Shown here piece after piece: positions 26,272 to 34,445 of a stretch of DNA of 64,000 nt. The DNA is taken from assembly GCF_039830145.1 (NCBI RefSeq), contig NZ_CP156082.1:1630001-1694000 (forward strand), in the 5' to 3' direction. The notes beneath the pieces are model-generated. The model was given only the letters and a program-made list of their open reading frames with translations, had not been told where the DNA came from and did no database searches. Each line of letters opens with the position of its first letter. Position 1 is the first letter of the stretch. Source of the DNA: Croceibacterium sp. TMG7-5b_MA50. Its GTDB lineage: Bacteria; Pseudomonadota; Alphaproteobacteria; Sphingomonadales; Sphingomonadaceae. The position numbers and the translations under genes are program-made.

Positions 26272-27198
26272 CTACAGCCAGCCCTGTTGCCGGTACCAGG
26301 CGGCCGTCGCCGCCAAGCCTTCGGGCGTGGCCACGCCTGCTTGCCACACATCGGCTGGCGGCGCCTTTTCCGGCCGGCAGACCCAGTCCGGGTGGCTCAT
26401 GTAACCGACGCGATCCGGTGTCAGCTTGGCCCGGCTGCCCCGCGCCATGCGGTCCAGCCTGGCGGCCAGCGAGAGCAGGCGCGCCGGCAGGTGCGGGACG
26501 CGCACACGGCGACCCACCGCCGCACCGATCGCGCGGGCGATGTCGCCATGGCTCCAGCCGCCGGCATGCCCGTCGTCGGGCTCGAACAGGCGCTGCGACA
26601 CGGCCGCGCCTGGCGGCAGGAGCGCCAGCAGCAGGCGGGCAAGATCGGTGACGTGGATGTAGGACGCGCGGCCCGCGGCGGGCGGCATGGGCACCACGCC
26701 CAGCTTCGCCGCCGCGCGGAACAGTTCCAGCATCTCCCGATCGCGCGGGCCGTAGATCGCCGGTGGGCGTACGATCGTCCAGTCGAGCCCGCTGACCCGC
26801 ACCAGCTCCTCCGCCAGGAACTTGGACCGGCCATAGGCGGACAGCGCAGGCTCGCGCGCGGACAGGCTGGAGACGAACACGAAGCGACGCACCCCTGCCC
26901 CTGATGCCGCGGCAAGCACCGCCTCCGTGCCGGAGACATTGCCGGCGGTAAAACCGGCGGCGTCGGGCGGGTTCACCACGCCGGCGACGTGCAGCACCGC
27001 ACCCGCGCCCGCCACCAATTCTTCAAGCGCGGCGTTGTCGGCGAGGTCGCCGCGTATCCAGGTGACGCCATCACGCGGCGGCTGGGCGGCGCGCGCAAGT
27101 GCGCGCACGGTCATCCCCTGCCGCACGGCGAGGTCGATCACCGAGCTGCCGACAAAGCCCGTACCGCCGGTCAGTGCCAGCGGCGGCATGCTGGTCAC
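26272..27198 (-). CDS. NAD(P)-dependent epimerase/dehydratase (extended SDR)
   Basis: A 308-residue Rossmann-fold protein of the extended short-chain dehydrogenase type. The dinucleotide loop is LTGGTGFVGSSV near 8-19, and the active-site pattern is SSLS...YGRSK (Tyr and Lys at about 125-129). RPPAIYGPRDREM matches the substrate-domain block of NAD-dependent epimerases. The substrate is unknown; similar proteins act on nucleotide sugars, sterols or flavonoid-like compounds. Its GTG start at 27198 overlaps the proB stop (GTGA); an ATG at 27189 is an alternative. It is therefore likely co-transcribed with proB. Confidence 0.8.
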   Translation of the reverse strand: MTSMPPLALTGGTGFVGSSVIDLAVRQGMTVRALARAAQPPRDGVTWIRGDLADNAALEELVAGAGAVLHVAGVVNPPDAAGFTAGNVSGTEAVLAAASGAGVRRFVFVSSLSAREPALSAYGRSKFLAEELVRVSGLDWTIVRPPAIYGPRDREMLELFRAAAKLGVVPMPPAAGRASYIHVTDLARLLLALLPPGAAVSQRLFEPDDGHAGGWSHGDIARAIGAAVGRRVRVPHLPARLLSLAARLDRMARGSRAKLTPDRVGYMSHPDWVCRPEKAPPADVWQAGVATPEGLAATAAWYRQQGWL

Positions 27199-28328
27199 AG
27201 CAGCACCAGCTGATCCCGGTGGATCACGGCGGAGCGGGGCGCGTAGCCCAGCAATTGCTCGTGCTCTTCCGAACGGTGGCCCATGATCCGCTCCACCTCG
27301 GCGCTGCCATATTCGGCAAGACCCTGCGCGAGTTGCAGGCCGTGTTCGTCACGCACACCCACCGGATCGCCCCGGCGGAACGTGCCCTCCACCGCGCGGA
27401 TGCCGCTCGCCAGTAGGCTCTTGCCGTGTTCCAGCGCATCGGCGCAGCCACCATCGACCACCAGCGCGCCCTTCATCCGCTGCCGCCCGCCCAGCCACGC
27501 CTTGCGCCCGCGATCGCTGCGGGTGGGCAGGAACAGGGTGCCGGTATCATGGGTGATCGCGCGGCCGAGCGGGCCGGGATGGGTGCCGTTGATGATCCCC
27601 AGCGTGATGCCGGCGCGGGTGGCGATCTTGGCGGCGATCAGCTTGCTGCTCATCCCCCCCGATCCCATGCCCGATCCACTGTCGCCACTGGCCATGGCCT
27701 GCACCGCCGGGGTCACCCCCTTGATCCGCGGCACCAAAGCGGCGTCCGGCTCCTTGGGATGACGGTCGTATAGCCCGTCCACATCGGACAGCAGCATGAC
27801 CACCTGCGCGTTCGCCGCCTGCGCCACGCGCGCGGCCAGCCGGTCGTTATCGCCGAAGCGGATCTCCTGCGTGGCGACCGAATCGTTTTCGTTGATGACG
27901 GGCACCGCGCCGGCCTTCAGCAGGCGGCCCAAAGTGGCGGAAGCGTTGAGGTAGCGGCGGCGATCCTCCAGATCGTCCACCGTCAGCAACAATTGCGCGG
28001 CCACCAGCCCATGTTCGGCCAGCAGGTTCGACCACAGGCCGGCCAGCGCGATCTGGCCCACGGCGGCGCTCGCCTGCGCATCCGCCAGGCTGCCGCGCCC
28101 GCCATGCGGCAGGCCCAGCTTCGCCGCGCCCAGCGCCACGGCGCCCGACCCGACCAGGATCACCTGCTGCCCGCGGCTGCGGGCCTCCGCGATCTCCGCT
28201 ACCAGCCCCGCCATCCATTCGGCCTGCGGCACCCCACCGGGACCGAACAGCAGGGCGGAGCCGACCTTCAGCACGAGACGGGGTACGATCTGCGGATCGG
28301 CGAGGTCGGACAGTCGGGTAATGCTCAT
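27195..28328 (-). CDS. proB: Glutamate 5-kinase
   Basis: A 377-residue enzyme phosphorylating glutamate in the first step of proline synthesis. The amino-acid kinase domain has RLVLKVGSALLF at the start, ILVGSGAVALGAAKLGL near 56, NENDSVATQEIRFGDND near 148 and LLSDVDGLYDRHP near 182. The GSGMGSGGMSSKLIAAKIA block near 218 is the ATP-site signature. A C-terminal PUA domain occupies about 285-370. proA is not adjacent. In many alphaproteobacteria proB follows obgE; here it follows glnD by about 50 bp. Confidence 0.96.
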   Translation of the reverse strand: MSITRLSDLADPQIVPRLVLKVGSALLFGPGGVPQAEWMAGLVAEIAEARSRGQQVILVGSGAVALGAAKLGLPHGGRGSLADAQASAAVGQIALAGLWSNLLAEHGLVAAQLLLTVDDLEDRRRYLNASATLGRLLKAGAVPVINENDSVATQEIRFGDNDRLAARVAQAANAQVVMLLSDVDGLYDRHPKEPDAALVPRIKGVTPAVQAMASGDSGSGMGSGGMSSKLIAAKIATRAGITLGIINGTHPGPLGRAITHDTGTLFLPTRSDRGRKAWLGGRQRMKGALVVDGGCADALEHGKSLLASGIRAVEGTFRRGDPVGVRDEHGLQLAQGLAEYGSAEVERIMGHRSEEHEQLLGYAPRSAVIHRDQLVLL

Positions 28329-28377
28329 GCCGGCAGGCTGTAGGATCCGTAAGTAGAGGGGGCAACCACCCCCGCGA

Positions 28378-31140
28378 TCATGCCGGCACCGGCTGCCCGG
28401 CGGCGGCGAGCAGCGCAGCCTCGATCCGGGAGAGCCGCTCGGAACTGGTCAGCTTCGCACCGGTCAGGTCGGTGATGTAGAACGTGTCCACCGCCCGTTC
28501 CCCGTAATGGGTGATGTGAGCGGAGTTCACCATCAGCATCTCTTCGAACAGCACCCGCGCCAGGCGGTTCAGCAGCGCGGGGCGGTCGGCGGCGCTGACC
28601 TCCAGCACGGTGAAGCGGTCCGATGCCTGATGGTCCCAGAACACCTGCGGGTGGACGTGGAAGCTGTCCGCACGCGGCCGCGCCAGCGGACGACGGGCGA
28701 GTTGCGGCAGCAGGTCGATCCGCCCGGCCAGCGCGTCGCGGATCGCATTCTCCAGCCGATCCAGCTGGTAGCTTTCGCGGAATGGCTGGCCCAGCGGGTC
28801 CTGCACCAGGAAGTTGTCCACCGCCTTGCCCATGCGGCTGGTGTGGATGCGCGCGTCGATCACGTTGCCGCCGGCCAGATGGATCGCGCCGGCGATGCGG
28901 AAGAACAGGCCCGGATGGTCATCGCCGATCACCGTCACCAGCGTGGCCCCGCGCGCCGGATAATAGTGCGCATGGATCGACAGCGGGTGCTGCAGCCGCT
29001 TCGCCTCCGCATAATGCGGCAGGTTCAGCGCGATGATATCCTCTGGCTCCGCGATCCAGTAATTGTCGTCGAAGCGGTCGCCGATCTCCGCCATGACATG
29101 CGCGTCCGCACCCAGCAGGTCGGTGACGCGCGCCTGCTTGGCAGCGACACGCTGGCCACCGGGCTTGCCGGGGGCGCCGCGCATCCGCTCCTCCGCCAAA
29201 GTATACAGGTCGCCCAGCAGCTGGCGCTTCCAGCTGTTCCACACGCCCGGGCCGACGGCGCGGATGTCGACCACGGTCAGCACCATCAATTGCCGCAGCC
29301 GTTCGGCATCCTGCACCACGCCCACAAAGTCGGTGATGGTCTTGGGATCGGTCAGGTCGCGCTTGAAGGCGGTGTGGCTCATCAACAGGTGGTGCAGCAC
29401 CAGCCAGCTGACCAGCTGCGTCTCCACCTCGTCCAGCCCAAGCCGTGGGCACAGCCGCAGCGCGACCTCCGCCCCCAGGATCGAATGGTCGCCGTCGCGC
29501 CCCTTCGCGATGTCGTGCAGCAGGGTGGCGACGTACAGCACGCGGCGGTGGGTCAGCCGGCCGATCAGCTGGCTGGCGAGCGGATGATCCTCCACCAGCT
29601 CCCCCTTCTCGATACGGGAGAGCAGGCCGATGGCGCGGATCGTGTGCTCGTCCACCGTGTAATGGTGGTACATGTCGAACTGCATCTGCGCCCCGACCCG
29701 GCCGAAATCGGGCACGAAGCGGCCGAACACCCCCGCCTCGTTCATCCAGCGCAGCACGGTTTCGGGATCGTTGCGGCCTGCCAGCACGTCCAGGAACAGG
29801 GCGTTGGCGCGTGGATCGCGGCGCACCTCGCCCCGGATCAGCGTCGCGTCGCGCAGGATCAGGCGGGTGGTGGCGGGGTGGACCTCCAGCCCTTCAGCTT
29901 CCGCGATGCGGTAGATTTCCAGCAGGCGCACCGGATCGGCCCGGAACCACTCGTCGTCAGGCGCGGCGATGCGGCCATTGACCAGCGTGTAGCCGTCCGC
30001 GCGCGGGCGCCCGTCGCGGCGCAGCGCCTGCAGCAGCCGGCTGGGGCGGCGGGGTGCGGTGCCTTCGTCGAAATGGGCCAGGAACACGCCGGTCAGGTGG
30101 CCCACCAGCCGAACCTGCAGGAAGTAGAACTGCATGAACCGTTCCACGCTGCTCTTGCCCGGGCGTTCGGCAAAGCGCATCCGGGCGGCGACCTCCCGCT
30201 GCAGGTCGAAGGTCAGGCGATCCTCCGCCCGGCGGGTGATGGTATGCAGGTGGCAACGGACGGCCAGCAGGAAGCTTTCGGCCCGGCGGAAGCTGCGATA
30301 TTCGGCGGTCGACAGCAGGCCCGCCTCGACCAGATCGGCGCCCCGGTCGACCCGGTGCAGGTACTTGCCGATCCAGTACAACGTCTGCAGGTCGCGCAGG
30401 CCGCCCTTCCCGTCCTTCACGTTGGGTTCGACGACGTAGCGGGTGTCGCCCATTCGGCGGTGCCGGGCGGCACGTTCCGCCAGCTTCTCGCTCACGAAGC
30501 GGGTTTCGGAGCCGGGCACCACCTCCGCCCAGAAGCGGCGGCTGGCTTCGGCATACAGCTCCTCGTCACCCCACAGGTACCGGCCTTCCAACAAAGCGGT
30601 GCGGATGGTGAGGTCGGCGCGCGCCATGCGCACCATCTCGTCCAGGCAGCGGCTGGAGTGGCCGACCTTGAGCCCCAGGTCCCACAGGTAATAGAGCAGC
30701 GCCTCGATCACCTGTTCCGACCATGGCGCCTTCGCCACGGGCGTGATGCAGGCGAGGTCGACGTCCGAATGCGGAGCCATCTCCGCCCGGCCATAACCAC
30801 CGACGGCGATCAGCGTCAGCCGCTCCCCCGCAGGGCGGTCGGGATAAAGGTCGGCGATCACATGATCGTGCAGCACGCGGATCAGCTGGTCGATCAGCCA
30901 GGCGTGGCCGCGGGTGATCTCGTGTCCGGCGGACGGCCGTTCCGTCAGGCGCTGGGCCAGTTCGGCGCGGCCGGCCGCCAGGGCGTCGCGCAGCAAGGCG
31001 ACGATCTGCGGGCGGGCACCGACGGCGCCATGCTGCGCCACCAGCGCGGTCAACTGGTCCACCAGCGGCTGACGATCGAGCACCTTGCGCCCGTTGGGTA
31101 TCTGCAACTGCTTCACGCGGGCAGCAGATAGGGCAAGCAT
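28378..31140 (-). CDS. glnD: [Protein-PII] uridylyltransferase/uridylyl-removing enzyme
   Basis: A 920-residue nitrogen sensor that uridylylates PII at low glutamine and removes UMP at high glutamine. The nucleotidyltransferase motif is VGGYGRAEMAPHSDVDL near 111-127. The HD phosphohydrolase site is HDIAKGRDGDHS near 540. Two C-terminal ACT glutamine-binding domains begin near 733 (TVIGDDHPGLFFRIAG) and 838 (TVLEVSAADRPALLNRLAR). ATG 31140 is preferred; the extension to 31242 would run into lgt on the other strand. It diverges from lgt across about 66 bp and precedes proB. Confidence 0.96.
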   Translation of the reverse strand: MLALSAARVKQLQIPNGRKVLDRQPLVDQLTALVAQHGAVGARPQIVALLRDALAAGRAELAQRLTERPSAGHEITRGHAWLIDQLIRVLHDHVIADLYPDRPAGERLTLIAVGGYGRAEMAPHSDVDLACITPVAKAPWSEQVIEALLYYLWDLGLKVGHSSRCLDEMVRMARADLTIRTALLEGRYLWGDEELYAEASRRFWAEVVPGSETRFVSEKLAERAARHRRMGDTRYVVEPNVKDGKGGLRDLQTLYWIGKYLHRVDRGADLVEAGLLSTAEYRSFRRAESFLLAVRCHLHTITRRAEDRLTFDLQREVAARMRFAERPGKSSVERFMQFYFLQVRLVGHLTGVFLAHFDEGTAPRRPSRLLQALRRDGRPRADGYTLVNGRIAAPDDEWFRADPVRLLEIYRIAEAEGLEVHPATTRLILRDATLIRGEVRRDPRANALFLDVLAGRNDPETVLRWMNEAGVFGRFVPDFGRVGAQMQFDMYHHYTVDEHTIRAIGLLSRIEKGELVEDHPLASQLIGRLTHRRVLYVATLLHDIAKGRDGDHSILGAEVALRLCPRLGLDEVETQLVSWLVLHHLLMSHTAFKRDLTDPKTITDFVGVVQDAERLRQLMVLTVVDIRAVGPGVWNSWKRQLLGDLYTLAEERMRGAPGKPGGQRVAAKQARVTDLLGADAHVMAEIGDRFDDNYWIAEPEDIIALNLPHYAEAKRLQHPLSIHAHYYPARGATLVTVIGDDHPGLFFRIAGAIHLAGGNVIDARIHTSRMGKAVDNFLVQDPLGQPFRESYQLDRLENAIRDALAGRIDLLPQLARRPLARPRADSFHVHPQVFWDHQASDRFTVLEVSAADRPALLNRLARVLFEEMLMVNSAHITHYGERAVDTFYITDLTGAKLTSSERLSRIEAALLAAAGQPVPA

Positions 31141-31206
31141 GCGCCGGCGAACAGATGGTGGTGATGCTCTTTTGCTCCGCCGCGATCCGTGCCAAGGCCC
31201 GTGCCC

Positions 31207-32088
31207 ATGATGATGGACGTGCTGGCAGGCGCCGCGGCGCAAGCGATCCGCTGGGAAGACCTGGGCCTGCGCCCGGGGATCGAGCTGGGGTTCTTCACCC
31301 TGCGCTTCTATTCGCTGGCCTACCTTGCGGGCATCCTACTCGGTTACTGGCATCTGTCGCGCATGGTCCGCGCCCCCGGCGCACCGATGGCGCAGCGCCA
31401 TGTGGACGACCTGTTCTTCTGGTGCACGCTCGGCATCATCCTGGGGGGGCGGCTGGGCTACGCCGCGTTCTACCAGCCCGCTTTGTTCACGACATGGGAC
31501 AGCGGGGAGACCGTGCCCTGGGCGCTGCTGCGGCTGTGGGATGGCGGGATGAGCTTCCATGGCGGGCTGATCGGCACGACGCTGGCGATGGCGTGGGTCG
31601 CGTGGCGGGGCAAGCTCAGCTTCATCCGCGTGACTGACTACGTCGCGGTCAATGTCGGTTTCGGCATGCTGTTCGGGCGCCTCGCCAACTTCATCAACGG
31701 GGAGCTGTGGGGTCGCCCGACCGATGTCGCCTGGGCGATGATCTTCCCGCGCGATCCGCTGGGGCTGCCACGGCATCCAAGCCAGTTGTACGAGGCGGTG
31801 CTGGAAGGGCTGGTCGTGATCCTGGTCATGCTGCCGCTGTTCTGGAAGACGCGGGCGCGCTGGCGTCCGGGCGTGCTGACGGGCTGTTTCGTCACGCTGA
31901 TCTCGCTGGGCCGGTTCACCGCCGAATTCTTCCGGGAGGCGGACGCGCAGCTCGCCTGGGTGCCGCAGCAGACCGGCCTCAACATGGGACAATGGCTGAC
32001 GATCCCGCTGATCGCGGCGGGCGTGCTGCTGATGATGGCGGCGCTGCGCCGGCCGGAGATCGGCGCCCGCCCGCCCGTGACGGCGTGA
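31207..32088 (+). CDS. lgt: Phosphatidylglycerol-prolipoprotein diacylglyceryl transferase
   Basis: A 293-residue inner-membrane enzyme that transfers diacylglycerol to the lipobox cysteine of prolipoproteins, the first step of lipoprotein maturation. Conserved blocks are RFYSLAYLAGILLGY, SFHGGLIG, GRLANFINGELWGRPT (the Lgt signature near 158-173), RHPSQLYEA near 189 and GRFTAEFFREAD near 242. About seven membrane helices are visible. Three ATGs in a row (31207, 31210, 31213) and a GTG at 31189 can serve as start. The stop overlaps the next gene's GTG. Confidence 0.96.
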   Translation: MMMDVLAGAAAQAIRWEDLGLRPGIELGFFTLRFYSLAYLAGILLGYWHLSRMVRAPGAPMAQRHVDDLFFWCTLGIILGGRLGYAAFYQPALFTTWDSGETVPWALLRLWDGGMSFHGGLIGTTLAMAWVAWRGKLSFIRVTDYVAVNVGFGMLFGRLANFINGELWGRPTDVAWAMIFPRDPLGLPRHPSQLYEAVLEGLVVILVMLPLFWKTRARWRPGVLTGCFVTLISLGRFTAEFFREADAQLAWVPQQTGLNMGQWLTIPLIAAGVLLMMAALRRPEIGARPPVTA

Positions 32089-33125
32089 ATGGTGCGGAAC
32101 GCTTCCGCCGGCTGATCACGGCCAGCGGACCGATCGGCGTCCACCAGTTCATGGGGGAGGCGAACGCGCTGTACTATGCGGCGCGCGACCCGCTGGGTGC
32201 CGCCGGCGACTTCGTGACCGCGCCGGAGATCAGCCAGATGTTCGGCGAGCTGCTGGGACTGTGGCTGGCCGATGCCTGGCATCGCGCGGGCGCGCCGGAT
32301 AACGCCTTCTATGCGGAACTTGGCCCCGGGCGCGGCACGCTGGCGGCAGATGCACTGCGGGCGATGGCGGGCGCGGGCCTGCACCCGCCGGTGCATCTGG
32401 TGGAAGGATCGCCCGCCTTGCGCAAGGTGCAGGCGGCGGCGGTGCCCGGCGCCCGCTTCCACGATGACCTGGCCGGCCTGCCGGATGATGGCCCGCTGCT
32501 GCTGCTGGCGAACGAGTTCCTGGACGCGCTGCCGGTGCAACAGATGGTCCGTACCGCGGATGGCTGGCGCGAACGGATGGTCGGGCTGGACGAAGGCGGC
32601 GCCTTCCGGTTCGAAGCCGGTACCCGGCCGATGGACACCGCCATTCCAGCCGGGCACGCCGATGCGCCGGAGGGAACGATCATCGAGACCTGCCCCGGCG
32701 CGGCGGCGGTCATTGAGGAGGTGGCGCTGCGGCTGGTCCGGCAAGGCGGCGTGGCGCTGTTCGTCGATTACGGCCACCTGCGGTTCCGCACCGGCTCCAC
32801 CCTGCAGGCGGTCCGGGCGCACCGCAAGGTCGCGGTGTTCGACACCCCGGCGGAGGCGGACCTGACCGCGCATGTCGATTTCGCCACCCTGGCCGATGTC
32901 GCCCGCGCGGCCGGCGCGCGGGTCAGCGGCATGACCGAACAGGGCGCCTTCCTGCAGGCGCTGGGGCTGGAGGCGCGTGCCGCGCAGCTTTCCGCCCGCA
33001 GCCCGGCGCGCGCGGGCGAGCAGGCGGCGGCGGTCGACCGGCTGGCCGGGGCGGAGCAGATGGGCACCCTGTTCAAGGTCATGGCGCTGGCCGCGCCCGG
33101 CTGGCCCGACGGCGCGGGCTTCTGA
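32085..33125 (+). CDS. SAM-dependent methyltransferase, MidA/NDUFAF7 family
   Basis: A 346-residue class I methyltransferase of the MidA/NDUFAF7 type. Recognisable segments are ARDPLGAAGDFVTAPEISQMFGELLG (about 28-53), the SAM-binding loop YAELGPGRGTLAADALRA near 73, LLLANEFLDALPVQQMV near 140 and FVDYGHLR near 226. The mitochondrial relative methylates an arginine of complex I; the bacterial substrate is not settled. It starts with GTG 32085, overlapping the lgt stop as GTGA. In many alphaproteobacteria this gene follows lgt and precedes a multicopper-polyphenol oxidoreductase (PgeF/YfiH) gene, which is absent here. Confidence 0.88.
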   Translation: MNGAERFRRLITASGPIGVHQFMGEANALYYAARDPLGAAGDFVTAPEISQMFGELLGLWLADAWHRAGAPDNAFYAELGPGRGTLAADALRAMAGAGLHPPVHLVEGSPALRKVQAAAVPGARFHDDLAGLPDDGPLLLLANEFLDALPVQQMVRTADGWRERMVGLDEGGAFRFEAGTRPMDTAIPAGHADAPEGTIIETCPGAAAVIEEVALRLVRQGGVALFVDYGHLRFRTGSTLQAVRAHRKVAVFDTPAEADLTAHVDFATLADVARAAGARVSGMTEQGAFLQALGLEARAAQLSARSPARAGEQAAAVDRLAGAEQMGTLFKVMALAAPGWPDGAGF

Positions 33126-33217
33126 TCGCGCGGCCAAGGAACGCCCTGCCCCCTCCGGCGGTTCTCCTGCCATGTGCCGCCCCTGGCAAAGGGGTTGGCG
33201 ACCCGAGGAGAGCAATC

Positions 33218-33832
33218 ATGGGTGAATACGAGCCCGATGACAGCCGCGACGTCACGCTGAAGCCGAACAACGTGCCGGGCGAGCCCACGCCGACCGGCGC
33301 GCGCGAGGACGAGGCACGGCAGAAGGCGAAAGCCAGCAAGACGCAGCCCGCGCAGCAGCAGCAGGCCCAGTCGATGGACGACAAGGGCATGAGCCAGTCG
33401 CTGGGCGGGATGAGCCAGTCGATGGGCAAGGTTGAGCCCAACACCGCGCGTGATGTCGGCAAGGAGGAGCAGCCCCATGCGCCTGGAGAGTCGCGGGTGA
33501 AGGCGGAAACCTTCGAGCAGAAGGACGTGGAAGTGGTCGATCCGGCGCCATGGGGCGCGGAGGCCAGCCCGCCGTCCGAGCCTGAGCCCAACCGTGAGAG
33601 CGACACCGGCATCGGTGGCGACACTTACGACAGCTATGCCGACACGCTGAGCGAGCAGGCGAGCGGCACCGGCGAGGCGCAGCGCCGCCAGGCGGCCGAG
33701 CAGGGCGATGCCGGCGATGTGCCCGCCACCGATGACGATGACGCAGATGCGATGGCCGCCGACAATGAAGGCCGCGGCTACGGCGATTCATCGGACGCGC
33801 GGCTGGCCGCCCTGCGCGGCGACAAGTCCTGA
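33218..33832 (+). CDS. Acidic, disordered hydrophilic protein of unknown function
   Basis: A 204-residue protein with no hydrophobic core. It is rich in Glu, Asp, Gln, Ser, Gly and Pro, with no Cys and no signal peptide. It contains a near-duplicate MSQSLGG / MSQSMGK (about 67-80) and a loosely repeated block: RDVTLKPNNVPGE near 10 and RDVGKEEQPHAPGE near 86. The composition resembles hydrophilin-like stress proteins, but I cannot name a family. A good ribosome site (GAGGAG) precedes ATG 33218. It lies 22 bp before the DUF2171 gene, so the two are likely one transcript. Confidence 0.65.
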   Translation: MGEYEPDDSRDVTLKPNNVPGEPTPTGAREDEARQKAKASKTQPAQQQQAQSMDDKGMSQSLGGMSQSMGKVEPNTARDVGKEEQPHAPGESRVKAETFEQKDVEVVDPAPWGAEASPPSEPEPNRESDTGIGGDTYDSYADTLSEQASGTGEAQRRQAAEQGDAGDVPATDDDDADAMAADNEGRGYGDSSDARLAALRGDKS

Positions 33833-33854
33833 ACCTGAAAAACCAACGGAGACA

Positions 33855-34130
33855 ATGACGATGGCTGATGCAAGTGCGATCCGCGAACACATGGAAGTGA
33901 TCGGCGCCGATGGTGTGCATGTCGGCACGGTGGACAAGGTCGAAGGCGACCGAATCAAGCTGACCAAGAAGGATTCGGGCGCGGAGATCGAAGGGGCGGA
34001 GGGCACCCATTCGGGCCACCACCACTTCATCTCGCTGGGCCTGGTGGCCGAGGTCGAGGGCGATCAGGTGCGCCTGAGCACCACGGGCGCCAACGCCCAG
34101 TTGTTCGAGGAAGAGGAAGGCGACGCCTGA
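33855..34130 (+). CDS. DUF2171 domain protein
   Basis: A 91-residue soluble protein. Residues about 6-80 match the DUF2171 pattern: IREHMEVIGADGVHVGTVDKVEGDRIKLTKKD and HHHFISLGLVAEVEGDQVRL. This is a PRC-barrel-like small beta domain often found in Sphingomonadales and other alphaproteobacteria, sometimes in stress-linked gene pairs. The molecular function is unknown. ATG 33855 follows CGGAGA; ATG 33861 is an alternative two codons later. It is followed by a strong hairpin that should end the transcript before kdp. Confidence 0.8.
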   Translation: MTMADASAIREHMEVIGADGVHVGTVDKVEGDRIKLTKKDSGAEIEGAEGTHSGHHHFISLGLVAEVEGDQVRLSTTGANAQLFEEEEGDA

Positions 34131-34154
34131 TCCAGGCTGACCTTCCCTGATCCG

Positions 34155-34186
34155 GCGCGGCCCGTCACCTGAGTGGCGGGCCGCGC
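34155..34186 (+). terminator. Strong GC-rich hairpin after the DUF2171 gene
   Basis: An inverted repeat with arms of 14 bases (10 perfect outer pairs GCGCGGCCCG/CGGGCCGCGC plus four inner pairs including one G-T) and loop CTGA. It begins 24 bp after the DUF2171 stop and is followed by a weak T cluster (TGCGTTTGC), so it resembles a factor-independent terminator with a poor U-tract. It separates this unit from the kdp promoter. Confidence 0.7.
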
Positions 34187-34247
34187 TGCGTTTGCGGCGC
34201 CGCCAAACGGTTGTCCTTACCCGCGGCCTGTCCGACGCGGATTGATC

Positions 34248-34264
34248 TTTACGGGTTCCTTATG
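34248..34264 (+). promoter_or_regulatory. Candidate KdpE-binding direct repeat upstream of kdpF
   Basis: In the AT-richer part of the 210-bp gap before kdpF, TTTACG (34248) and CTTATG (34259) form a degenerate direct repeat 11 bp apart, about one helical turn, as expected for tandem OmpR/KdpE-type half-sites. It lies about 80-90 bp before the kdpF ATG. TTGATC at 34243 could serve as a -35 element. The assignment rests on spacing and position only. Confidence 0.35.
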
Positions 34265-34340
34265 CGCGGACGGCTGTTTGCCCCGCGCAAGCTGACGCCT
34301 CTCCGCCCCATGTGCTGCGGCGCATGGAGGAGATCGTGTC

Positions 34341-34430
34341 ATGTCATTCGACCTTGGGCTGGGTGCGGCAGTTGCCGCGCTGGTGCTCGCCTATCTTGTC
34401 GCGGTGCTCGCGCGCCCTGAACGTTTCTGA
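34341..34430 (+). CDS. kdpF: Potassium-transporting ATPase subunit KdpF
   Basis: A 29-residue single-helix peptide that stabilises the KdpFABC complex. It starts MSFDLGLGAAVAALVLAYLV and ends VLARPERF, matching the usual KdpF pattern of one helix followed by a short basic tail with ARPERF. GGAGGAGA at 34327-34334 is a good ribosome site. It lies 15 bp before kdpA. It is easily missed because of its size. Confidence 0.88.
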   Translation: MSFDLGLGAAVAALVLAYLVAVLARPERF

Positions 34431-34445
34431 GCGGGGGCGCGCACG

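Noticed and set aside
28507-31131. An 874-codon frame antisense to glnD
   Set aside because: glnD on the other strand has all its domains; the antisense product is low-complexity His/Gln/Val-rich sequence.
34211-34420. A 69-codon frame overlapping kdpF and its promoter
   Set aside because: Cys/Arg-rich, no ribosome site, and it conflicts with the well-supported KdpF frame.
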